Source of the DNA: Malaciobacter halophilus | Lineage (GTDB): Bacteria; Campylobacterota; Campylobacteria; Campylobacterales; Arcobacteraceae | Length of the DNA stretch: 48,638 nt | Reading direction: 5' to 3' | NCBI RefSeq assembly: GCF_002837275.1 | Contig: NZ_NXIF01000011.1 | Coordinates: 1-48,638 of the forward strand | In this document: piece by piece, positions 8,873-16,306 of the stretch | Layout of the letters: every line of letters starts with the position of its first letter | How positions within the stretch are numbered: position 1 is the first letter of the stretch | The notes under the pieces: model-generated | The model's database searches: none | What the model was told of the DNA's origin: nothing | The model's input: the letters and a program-made list of their open reading frames with translations, nothing else | Translations under genes and position numbers: made by a program

Positions 8873-9655
8873 ATGCAGTTTGATTCATCACTTACACTTT
8901 TAAACCTAGATACTCCTTTTTTATTAGAAAAAAGAATAAAACTTTTACAAGCTATTGAAAAAGAAGGCTCTATTAGTAAAGCTGCAAAAACTGTACCTAT
9001 GAGTTATAAAACTGCATGGGAAGCAATTGATAGTATAAATAACCTTTGTCCTAGTATTGTAGTTGAAAAAGAGACTGGTGGGAAAGGTGGCGGTGGAGCA
9101 AAACTAACCTCATATGGAAAAAATCTTATTGAAACTTATACAATTTTACAAAAAGAACATGAAAAATTTTTAAAAAAACTTACTAGTCTTACTGACTTTA
9201 ACACGGGAAGTTTAAAATCACTTAAAAGGGTCTCTATGCAAATTAGTGCAAGAAATCAATTAGCTGTTAAAATAGAAAAAATTGTTGAAGATAATGTTAA
9301 TGCAAGTATTACTTTAAAAACTAAAAGTTCACAAAAAATGGTTTCTAATATTTCAACAAATAGTGTAACAGCACTTGGTTTAAAAGTAGAAGATGAGATT
9401 ATCGCTATTTTTAAATCAAACAATGTAATGATTGCAACAAGTCAACTTCTAGGATTTAGTGCCAGAAATAAACTTGAAGGAGTAATAAAGACTTTAAACT
9501 TTAGTGAAGTAAGTTGTGAAGTAGTACTTGAAATCTCAACTCATGAAACAATCACTTCTGTAATAACTAAAGAAGCAGCCTTACAACTTGAATTAAAAGT
9601 TGGGCAAAAAGTATTTGCCGTGATAAAATCATCAGATATTATGTTAGGAAATTAA
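8873..9655 (+). CDS. modE: ModE molybdate-responsive transcriptional regulator
   Basis: The 260-residue protein has a LysR-like winged helix at the N-terminus (EKEGSISKAAKTVPMSYKTAWEAID, followed by a GGKGGGGAKLT wing). Two MOP domains follow at about 122-190 and 193-258. Each begins with the SARN motif (SARNQL and SARNKL) that binds molybdate or tungstate in ModE and Mop proteins. Length agrees with E. coli ModE (262). It dimerises, senses oxyanion and represses uptake genes in characterised bacteria. Here it is the first gene of the mod operon and sits just behind a matching palindrome. Start chosen at the ATG with AAGGA upstream. Confidence 0.95.
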   Translation: MQFDSSLTLLNLDTPFLLEKRIKLLQAIEKEGSISKAAKTVPMSYKTAWEAIDSINNLCPSIVVEKETGGKGGGGAKLTSYGKNLIETYTILQKEHEKFLKKLTSLTDFNTGSLKSLKRVSMQISARNQLAVKIEKIVEDNVNASITLKTKSSQKMVSNISTNSVTALGLKVEDEIIAIFKSNNVMIATSQLLGFSARNKLEGVIKTLNFSEVSCEVVLEISTHETITSVITKEAALQLELKVGQKVFAVIKSSDIMLGN

Positions 9656-9664
9656 GGAGAACAG

Positions 9665-10414
9665 ATGTTAAAAAAGATAGTTTTAAGTAGTGCACTTTTA
9701 GTAAGTAGCCTATTTTCAGGGGATATAAATATAGCAGTTGCTGCAAATGTATCATATGCAATTGATGACTTGAAAAAAGAGTTTAATAAGCTTTATCCAA
9801 ATACAAATGTAAAAGTTACTTTAGGAAGTAGTGGAAAGTTAACTGCACAAATAAAAAATGGCGCTCCATATGATTTGTTTATGGCTGCAAATATGAAATA
9901 TCCACAAGCCTTATACAAAGAGGATTTAGCAGTGACAAGACCTTTAGTTTATGCACAAGGTTCGCTAGCTTACTTAAGCAAAAAAGCTCTTGATTTTTCA
10001 AAAGGTATAGCGTTAGTAAAAGATAAAAGTTTTAGAAAAATTGCAATTGCAAATCCAAAAACTGCACCTTATGGAACTGCAAGTGTTGAGGCTATGAAAA
10101 ATGCAAAAGTTTATGAAAAGATAAAAAATAAATTAATTTATGCAGAATCAATTTCTCAAACAGTTACATATGCATTAACTGCTGCTGATGTTGGTTTTAT
10201 CGCTAAATCATCTTTATTTTCAGATAAGATGAGTAAATACAAACAAGGAGTTAATTGGTATAGCGTTGATACAAAACTTTATACACCTATTAATCAAGGT
10301 ATTGTACTTCTTAAAAAAGCACAAAGTAATAGTGAAGCAAGTGCATTTTATAGTTTTATTTTAAGTAAAAAAGCAAAAAAAATATTTGAAGAGTTTGGAT
10401 ATTTAGTACCATGA
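9665..10414 (+). CDS. modA: ModA periplasmic molybdate-binding protein
   Basis: A signal peptide (about residues 1-18, ending near LFSG) precedes a type II periplasmic binding protein of 249 residues in total. Family features include AAANVSYAIDDL, GSSGKLTAQI, GAPYDLFMAAN and NPKTAPYGTAS, the last two around the oxyanion site. It delivers molybdate to the ModBC transporter in the inner membrane. It begins 9 bases after modE with AAGGAG in the gap. Its TGA overlaps the start of the next gene. Family membership is clear; specificity for molybdate over tungstate cannot be read from sequence. Confidence 0.93.
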   Translation: MLKKIVLSSALLVSSLFSGDINIAVAANVSYAIDDLKKEFNKLYPNTNVKVTLGSSGKLTAQIKNGAPYDLFMAANMKYPQALYKEDLAVTRPLVYAQGSLAYLSKKALDFSKGIALVKDKSFRKIAIANPKTAPYGTASVEAMKNAKVYEKIKNKLIYAESISQTVTYALTAADVGFIAKSSLFSDKMSKYKQGVNWYSVDTKLYTPINQGIVLLKKAQSNSEASAFYSFILSKKAKKIFEEFGYLVP

Positions 10415-10809
10415 ATGAGTTTAAAGCAGTAGTTTCTAAAATTGATAATCTTGATAATTTAAATATTGTTGAGTTTAGTTTTTTTGATATAACCTTATCT
10501 ATGATGAGTTTAGATTTACATAATATTGAAGTTGGAACAAAAGTTTTACTTACAGTTAAAGCTTCAAATGTAGCTATTGCAAAAGAGTTGCAAGGTCAAA
10601 TAAGCCTTGCAAACTCTATTAAATCACAGATTATCAAACTTGACATGGGAAAACTATTAACAAGTATAAAACTACAACATAATGATACTAGTATCACAAG
10701 TATTATTACTACAAAATCAGCAAAAAGACTAAATCTTAAACAAAATGATTGTGTAAGTGCTATATTTAAATCAAGTGACTTATCTATAAAAAAGGTGATA
10801 AATGATTGA
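10411..10809 (+). CDS. Two-domain MOP (TOBE) protein in the mod operon
   Basis: This 132-residue soluble protein looks like two tandem MOP-type domains. The second is the clearer one (from SLANSIKSQI through TTKSAKRLNLKQNDCVSAIFKSSDL). The SARN motif of ModE is degraded to SLAN here, and the first domain is more divergent. Related molbindins store or buffer molybdate in the cytoplasm. It overlaps modA by 4 bases and modB by 8. It may act as an intracellular molybdate buffer or as a detached regulatory domain for ModC, whose own C-terminal domain is short (inference). Confidence 0.75.
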   Translation: MNEFKAVVSKIDNLDNLNIVEFSFFDITLSMMSLDLHNIEVGTKVLLTVKASNVAIAKELQGQISLANSIKSQIIKLDMGKLLTSIKLQHNDTSITSIITTKSAKRLNLKQNDCVSAIFKSSDLSIKKVIND

Positions 10810-11491
10810 GTTATTATCAAGCATTGAGTATGGTCCTTTTATTTTATCTTTTAAATTAGCTTTTATAACAACACTTATTTTATTTATTTTAGCAATGCCT
10901 CTTAGTTGGTACCTTTCTCAAACAAAATCAAAAATAAAACCAGTTTTAGAAGCAATAACAGCTCTACCTTTAGTTCTTCCACCATCGGTTTTAGGTTTTT
11001 ATTTACTTTATACACTTTCATATAACTCTAGTTTAGGAAGTTTTTTTGATGAGTATTTAGGAGTACAACTTGTATTTAATTTTACAGGATTAGTTATTGC
11101 TAGTTGTTTTTACTCTCTACCTTTTATGGTTCAACCTTTACAAAGTGGTTTTGAAAGTATAAATAAAAATATGCTTGAAGCTAGTTATATTAGTGGTAAA
11201 AGTAAATTTTATACTATATTTAAAGTAGCCCTTCCAAATATAAAACCCTCACTATTAACTGCTCTTATTGTTACTTTTGCTCATACAGTTGGTGAGTTTG
11301 GAGTTGTATTAATGGTTGGTGGAAGTATTCCAGATGAAACAAAAGTAGCCTCTGTTGCTATATATGAGTTTGTTGAAATTATGGATTATAAAAGTGCACA
11401 TATTTATAGTGCTATTATGCTAGTAATTAGTTTTTTAGTGCTTTTAAGTGTTTATATTTTTAATCAAAAACAAAAAAAGAGTTTTTTATGA
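10802..11491 (+). CDS. modB: ModB molybdate ABC transporter permease
   Basis: A permease of 229 residues with about five hydrophobic helices. Features are ALPLVLPPSVLGFYLL near the N-terminal third and the EAA-loop region LEASYISGKSKFYTIFKVALPNIKP that contacts the ATPase. HTVGEFGVVLMVGGSIP is typical of the molybdate permease family. It starts inside the end of the MOP gene and overlaps modC by ATGA, so expression is tightly coupled. It forms the inner-membrane channel for ModA-bound oxyanion. Confidence 0.93.
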   Translation: MIELLSSIEYGPFILSFKLAFITTLILFILAMPLSWYLSQTKSKIKPVLEAITALPLVLPPSVLGFYLLYTLSYNSSLGSFFDEYLGVQLVFNFTGLVIASCFYSLPFMVQPLQSGFESINKNMLEASYISGKSKFYTIFKVALPNIKPSLLTALIVTFAHTVGEFGVVLMVGGSIPDETKVASVAIYEFVEIMDYKSAHIYSAIMLVISFLVLLSVYIFNQKQKKSFL

Positions 11492-12339
11492 TAGATATTG
11501 AAGTAAATAAAGAGTTAATTGGTTCAAATGGAAAAATGAATTTAGATATTAAACTAAATATAAATGAAGGTGATTTTATTGCTCTTACAGGACTTAGTGG
11601 AAGTGGTAAAACTACCCTACTTCGAATACTTGCAGGATTAGAACAATCAAAAAGTAAAATTAAAGTTGATAATAAAATTTGGCAAGATAATAAAAAGTTT
11701 TTGCCACCTCAACAAAGAGAGATTGGTTTTGTTTTTCAAGATTACGCACTTTTTACAAATATGAGTGTAAAACAGAATCTTTTATATGTAAATAAAGATG
11801 AAAAACTTGCAAATCATCTTTTAGAATTAACAGAGCTATCACAACTTGAAAATAGAAATGTTACATCTTTAAGTGGAGGACAAAAACAAAGAGTTAGTTT
11901 ATGTAGAGCCTTGATGAACCGTCCTAAACTTCTATTAATGGATGAGCCTTTATCAGCACTTGATCCATCTATGAGAACGAAACTTCAAGATGAGATACTC
12001 ACACTTCATCGTGAATTTAAAACTACAACTATCATGGTAAGTCATGACCCAAGTGAGATTTATAGATTAAGTAATAGAGTAATAGTTTTACAAGATGCAA
12101 AAATCATAAAAGATGGTAATGCAAAAGATGTCTTATTAAAAACAAGTGGTAGTGCAAAGTTTTCTTTTGAAGGAGAGCTTTTAGATATTGTAAAAGTTGA
12201 TGTTATTTATATAGCTATTATATCTATTGGTCAACAACTTGTAGAAGTTGTTTTAAGTGAAGAAGAAACTATAAATCTTCAAATTGGTTCAAAAGTAAGG
12301 GTAAGTACAAAAGCCTTCTCTCCAAATATATCAAATTAA
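11488..12339 (+). CDS. modC: ModC molybdate ABC transporter ATPase
   Basis: The 283-residue ATPase has Walker A GLSGSGKTT (35-43), Q-loop FVFQDYALF, signature LSGGQ (128-132) and Walker B LLLMDE (148-153). The switch histidine is in SHDPSE. It is about 70 residues shorter than E. coli ModC (352). The C-terminal region after about residue 220 looks like a single, incomplete MOP/TOBE domain. That truncation is notable beside the separate MOP protein two genes upstream. Because only one ATPase lies in the operon, it probably energises both the first and second permeases (inference). Confidence 0.92.
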   Translation: MIDIEVNKELIGSNGKMNLDIKLNINEGDFIALTGLSGSGKTTLLRILAGLEQSKSKIKVDNKIWQDNKKFLPPQQREIGFVFQDYALFTNMSVKQNLLYVNKDEKLANHLLELTELSQLENRNVTSLSGGQKQRVSLCRALMNRPKLLLMDEPLSALDPSMRTKLQDEILTLHREFKTTTIMVSHDPSEIYRLSNRVIVLQDAKIIKDGNAKDVLLKTSGSAKFSFEGELLDIVKVDVIYIAIISIGQQLVEVVLSEEETINLQIGSKVRVSTKAFSPNISN

Positions 12340-12347
12340 GGACTCTT

Positions 12348-13040
12348 ATGAAAAAACTGTTATTTATATCAATTTTAACTATTACAATAGTTAATGCAAG
12401 TGATTTTAAAATTGCAGCAGGAGCAGGATATAAAAAACCTGTACAAAAAATCTTGAAACTATATAATAAAAAAATTGACGCTTTCTATGGAAATATGAGA
12501 CAAGTAAGTACTCAAGCAAAACATACTGATTTAGCTTTAGTTATAGGAGATAAAAACTTTTTACAAAATAAAAGTAATATTGATTTTATAAAATATACTT
12601 CAATAGGAGAAGGTAAAGCTGTACTTGCCTACTCTAAAAAAACAAAAATAAACACTCTTAATGAAATATTATCAGATAAAATAAAAAGAGTATCAATGCC
12701 ACATCCTAAAAAGGCTATTTATGGAATTGCTGCTATGCAAATACTTCATAACTCTAAATTATCTTCTAATATAGATGAAAAGCTTTTTATAACGGCTACT
12801 GTTCCACAAGTTACAACATACTTAATAACAAATGAGATTGATGCAGGTTTTATAAATTTAACTTCTGCACTAGCAAATAAATCAAAACTTGGGGGATATA
12901 TTGAAATAGATAAAACTCTTTATTCAAAAATTGATATAGTTGCTGCTTCTACAAAAAACTGTAAAGATGAGTGTAAAGAGTTTTTAAACTTTTTACAATC
13001 TAAGAAAGCAAAAGATATTTTTACACAATTTGGTCTTTAA
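12348..13040 (+). CDS. Second, divergent ModA-like binding protein
   Basis: A 230-residue periplasmic protein with a signal peptide (cleavage likely after VNAS, near residue 18). It follows the ModA fold: FKIAAGAGYKKPVQKI at the N-terminus, PHPKKAIYGIAAM in place of the modA NPKTAPYGTAS, then VPQVTTYLITNEIDAGFI. Sequence identity to the first ModA is low. A pair of cysteines near the C-terminus (CKDEC) is unusual. It may bind tungstate, molybdate or a related oxyanion; sequence alone does not decide. It has AAGGA before the ATG and sits 8 bases after modC. Confidence 0.8.
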   Translation: MKKLLFISILTITIVNASDFKIAAGAGYKKPVQKILKLYNKKIDAFYGNMRQVSTQAKHTDLALVIGDKNFLQNKSNIDFIKYTSIGEGKAVLAYSKKTKINTLNEILSDKIKRVSMPHPKKAIYGIAAMQILHNSKLSSNIDEKLFITATVPQVTTYLITNEIDAGFINLTSALANKSKLGGYIEIDKTLYSKIDIVAASTKNCKDECKEFLNFLQSKKAKDIFTQFGL

Positions 13041-13042
13041 AA

Positions 13043-13714
13043 ATGGATTATTCTATGATTTTAAACCCTTTAATTTTAAGTGCTAAAACAGTGGGTGTTA
13101 ATTTAATATTATTTCTTACAATAGGAGTATTTTTAGCTTTTTTACTTTCAAAACAAGGGTTTAAATTTAAATGGTTAGTAAATACAATAGTAACTTTACC
13201 TTTAATTTTTCCTCCAATAGCAATAGGATTTTTTCTTCTATTGTTATTAGGTAGAGATGGAATAATTGGTAGTATCTTTTATAAGTTTGATATATCTTTC
13301 ATTTTTTCATTTCCTAGTTTAGTTCTAGCTGGATTTATTGCAGGTCTTCCTCTTATGGTAAAACCTTTACAATCTGCAATTGAGCAATTTCCCAAAAATA
13401 TGGTAGAAGCTTCATATTTAAGTGGAAAAAGTAAAATAAATACTCTTTTATTTATTATACTACCTTGCATAAAAAAAACTCTTTTAGCTTGTTTGCTAAT
13501 AGCTTGTGCAAGGGCGCTAGGAGAAGTAGGAATTACTCTTATGTTAGGAGGAAATATTATAGGTAAAACAGATACTATTTCACTTGCTATATATAATGCA
13601 GTATTTGATGGGGATTATAATTTAGCACTTATTTTAAGTGGTATATTAATAGTTATATCACTAATATTTTTTATAATCCTAAATTTTTTACAAACAAAAC
13701 AAAACCACATTTAA
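13043..13714 (+). CDS. Second ModB-like permease
   Basis: A 223-residue membrane protein of the ModB type with LPLIFPPIAIGFFLLLLLGRDG, the EAA-loop region VEASYLSGKSKINTLLFIILPCIKK, and ARALGEVGITLMLGGNI. It begins 2 bases after the second binding protein, so the two form a cassette. No second ATPase follows; modD comes next. The most economical reading is that ModC serves both permeases through the near-identical EAASYxSGKSK contact region (inference). Confidence 0.88.
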   Translation: MDYSMILNPLILSAKTVGVNLILFLTIGVFLAFLLSKQGFKFKWLVNTIVTLPLIFPPIAIGFFLLLLLGRDGIIGSIFYKFDISFIFSFPSLVLAGFIAGLPLMVKPLQSAIEQFPKNMVEASYLSGKSKINTLLFIILPCIKKTLLACLLIACARALGEVGITLMLGGNIIGKTDTISLAIYNAVFDGDYNLALILSGILIVISLIFFIILNFLQTKQNHI

Positions 13715-13724
13715 AAGGAAAAAG

Positions 13725-14573
13725 ATGTTTAATTTAACAAAAGAAGAGTTATATAGATATATCAATGAAGATTTACCTTATTTAGATTTAACTACACATA
13801 TACAAAAAGAGAAGCAAAAGAAAGCCACATTAGAGATATATACAAGAGAAAATATTATAGTTGCTTGTAGTGAAGAAGCAGCAAGTATTGCAAAACTTTT
13901 AGGTTGTAAAGTAAAGATGTTTAAACCTTCTAAAACAAAGCTTAAAAAAGGCGAAGTAATTCTAAAAATAAAAGGAACTTACGAACAAATTCAACAAACA
14001 CTAAAACTATCTCAAGTACTTTTAGAATATAGTTGTAAAATTGCTACACAAACAAATAATATGCTAAAAATCATCAAACAACATAATAGTATTTGTGAAC
14101 TATTAACTACAAGAAAAACTATTCCTTTTAGTAAAAAAATGTGTATAAAAGCTATCCTTTGTGGAGGTGCATTGCCTCATAGACTAGGTCTTAGTGAATC
14201 AATACTTTTTTTTGATTATCATAGAAAAATATATAGTACAAATGAAGAGTTTTATAATCAAATAACTAATTTTAAAAAACAGCTTCCAGAAAAAAAAGTA
14301 ATCATAGAATCAGAAACATTAAAAGATGCAAAAAATCTTATGAAATATAATGTTGATGTTATTCAACTTGATAAAATGCCTTTAGATGAAATAAAAGAAC
14401 TTGTAGATTATAAAAATAGTAATTATCCCCATATTAAATTACTTGTTGCAGGAGGAGTAAATCTATCAAATGTAGAGAAATATGCAAAACTTCAAATTGA
14501 TGGAGTAGTTACAAGTAGTATTTACTCTTGTGGAATGGCAAATATTGGATGTGAGTTAAAAATTAAACACTAA
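13725..14573 (+). CDS. modD: ModD-type protein (nicotinate-nucleotide pyrophosphorylase fold)
   Basis: The 282-residue product resembles quinolinate phosphoribosyltransferase (NadC) but carries the ModD features: it opens with LYRYINEDLPYLDLTTH. It also has LCGGALPHRLGLSESILFFDYHR, VDVIQLDKMPLDEIKELV and LLVAGGVNLSNVEKYA. ModD proteins occur in molybdenum transport operons; their true reaction is not established. Its position at the end of the mod genes supports the name over NadC. AAAAGGA lies upstream, and a 57-base gap separates it from the thiE-like gene. Confidence 0.85.
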   Translation: MFNLTKEELYRYINEDLPYLDLTTHIQKEKQKKATLEIYTRENIIVACSEEAASIAKLLGCKVKMFKPSKTKLKKGEVILKIKGTYEQIQQTLKLSQVLLEYSCKIATQTNNMLKIIKQHNSICELLTTRKTIPFSKKMCIKAILCGGALPHRLGLSESILFFDYHRKIYSTNEEFYNQITNFKKQLPEKKVIIESETLKDAKNLMKYNVDVIQLDKMPLDEIKELVDYKNSNYPHIKLLVAGGVNLSNVEKYAKLQIDGVVTSSIYSCGMANIGCELKIKH

Positions 14574-14630
14574 AAATAACCTACAAACTAATTAATAATT
14601 ACTATAAACTTTCAATATAAAGGATTTAAT

Positions 14631-15254
14631 ATGTTAGAAGGTTTATATGTAATTACAGATGATATATTAACACCCAAAGATAGTATATTAGCAAGTATAA
14701 AAAATGCACTTGATGGTGGAGCAAGAATCGTTCAACTAAGAGATAAAATAAGTACTGATGAACAAATTGAATCACTAGTACTTGATATACAAAACATATG
14801 TAGAAGTTATAAAGCAGATTTTATACTAAATGATAGAGTAAAACTTGCTATAAAACTTCAATGTGATGGATTACATGTGGGTAAAAGTGATTATGACAAT
14901 ATAGAGTTTATAAGAAAAAACTTTAAAGGCATTCTTGGAGTATCTTGTTATGATAGTATAGCTCAAGCAAAAAAAATGCAAAATATGAAAGTTGATTATG
15001 TAGCTTTTGGTTCTATGTTTAACTCACCTACTAAACCAAACTCTAAAACTATTCCCTTAAAAATATTAACACAAGCTAAAGAAGAGTTAAGTATTCCTAT
15101 ATGTGCAATAGGTGGAATAAATAATAAAAACATTGACACTGTTATGTTACATAATCCTGATATGATAGCAATTATTAGTGATATATGGAAAAGCGATAAT
15201 ATAAAAAATAGAGCAACTTTTTATGAAAACTATTTTAAAAAGGATTATAAATGA
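14631..15254 (+). CDS. thiE: Thiamine-phosphate synthase family protein
   Basis: The 207-residue TIM-barrel protein matches ThiE at most landmarks: IVQLRDK, FILNDRVKLAI, GLHVGKSD, LGVSCYDSIAQA, VDYVAFGSMFNSPTK and CAIGGINNKNID. ThiE joins HMP pyrophosphate and thiazole phosphate to give thiamine phosphate. Two loops differ from the common pattern (HVGKSD for HxGQxD, GSMFNSPTK for GPxFxTxTK), so it could be a ThiE/TenI-like variant. No other thiamine gene is nearby; it follows modD and overlaps the EAL gene by ATGA. The start has AAAGGA at good spacing. Confidence 0.8.
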   Translation: MLEGLYVITDDILTPKDSILASIKNALDGGARIVQLRDKISTDEQIESLVLDIQNICRSYKADFILNDRVKLAIKLQCDGLHVGKSDYDNIEFIRKNFKGILGVSCYDSIAQAKKMQNMKVDYVAFGSMFNSPTKPNSKTIPLKILTQAKEELSIPICAIGGINNKNIDTVMLHNPDMIAIISDIWKSDNIKNRATFYENYFKKDYK

Positions 15255-16306
15255 AATGCAAATGTAAACAAACATTTAAAATATGTGAACAAGAAAGTAA
15301 GATACACTTCATTTCACTAGTTCCAGAACTAACAAAAAAGCTTGCTTTACTTTTTGATAAATTATCATTAAAGTATAGTAGTTTAGATGGTATTCTTACT
15401 TTAAAACAAGATAATCCAAAAATCTTCTTTGAAGAGAATTTTGATGCTTTAAAAACATACTTTAACTCTTTAGAATTAAAAGAAATAAAAGTATATATAG
15501 AAAATGAAAGACATAAACTCTCTTTTGCTACTATTTTAAGTGCAAAACCTTTAGAAAAATTTTTAAATTTTATTGAAGATAGAACTTTTTTTGATATTTT
15601 AGAAAATAGAAGTATAACTTCACACTTCCAACCAATAATAGATATGAATAGTGAATCTATATTTGGTTATGAAGCACTCGTAAGAGGTGTTATGCCAAAT
15701 GGAGATTTGGTATATCCTGATGTTTTATTTGAAAAATCTGCTAGAAATGATATGGATTTTAACTTTGATAGATTATGTAGAGAAAATGCGTTAAAAACAA
15801 CAGCTGTAAAAAAAGTTGATGCAAAAGTATTTATCAACTTTATTCCAACAACTATTTATGACCCAAAATTTTGCCTTGCTTCTACTGTAAAATGGGCAAG
15901 ACAGTTAGAGTTTGACCCTAAAAATATTGTTTTTGAAGTTGTTGAGACACAAAAAGTTCAAGATAAAGAACATTTAAAAACAATTTTAAACTATTATAGA
16001 GAGCAAGGTTTTTTAATTGCCCTTGATGATGTGGGAGAAGGATACTCTTCTTTAAATATGATAATTGATTTAAAACCTGATATTATAAAAGTAGATAGAA
16101 ACATAATAAACAATATTGACAAAGATGAGATGAAGCGTTCAGTATATAAAGCATTGAGAAATCTTGCTATGGAAAATGATATTAAAATCTTAGCTGAAGG
16201 GGTTGAAACGCCTTATGAATTAGCTACATTAAAAAATATTGGACTTGATTATGCCCAAGGTTACTATTTTGCAAAACCAACAGCGGAGATTGTCAGACAA
16301 ATATGA
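15251..16306 (+). CDS. EAL-domain cyclic-di-GMP phosphodiesterase
   Basis: The 351-residue protein has an N-terminal region of about 115 residues that I do not recognise. It opens with closely spaced cysteines (MKCKCKQTFKIC). A full EAL domain follows: E141-A142-L143 in YEALVRG, INFIPTTIYDP, FEVVE, ALDDVGEGYSS, KVDRNII, AEGVET and AQGYYFAKP. All residues expected for metal-dependent c-di-GMP hydrolysis seem present, so it is probably active. No membrane helix is evident. It overlaps thiE and the photolyase gene by 4 bases each. The Cys-rich start could bind a metal or sense redox state (inference). Confidence 0.9.
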   Translation: MKCKCKQTFKICEQESKIHFISLVPELTKKLALLFDKLSLKYSSLDGILTLKQDNPKIFFEENFDALKTYFNSLELKEIKVYIENERHKLSFATILSAKPLEKFLNFIEDRTFFDILENRSITSHFQPIIDMNSESIFGYEALVRGVMPNGDLVYPDVLFEKSARNDMDFNFDRLCRENALKTTAVKKVDAKVFINFIPTTIYDPKFCLASTVKWARQLEFDPKNIVFEVVETQKVQDKEHLKTILNYYREQGFLIALDDVGEGYSSLNMIIDLKPDIIKVDRNIINNIDKDEMKRSVYKALRNLAMENDIKILAEGVETPYELATLKNIGLDYAQGYYFAKPTAEIVRQI

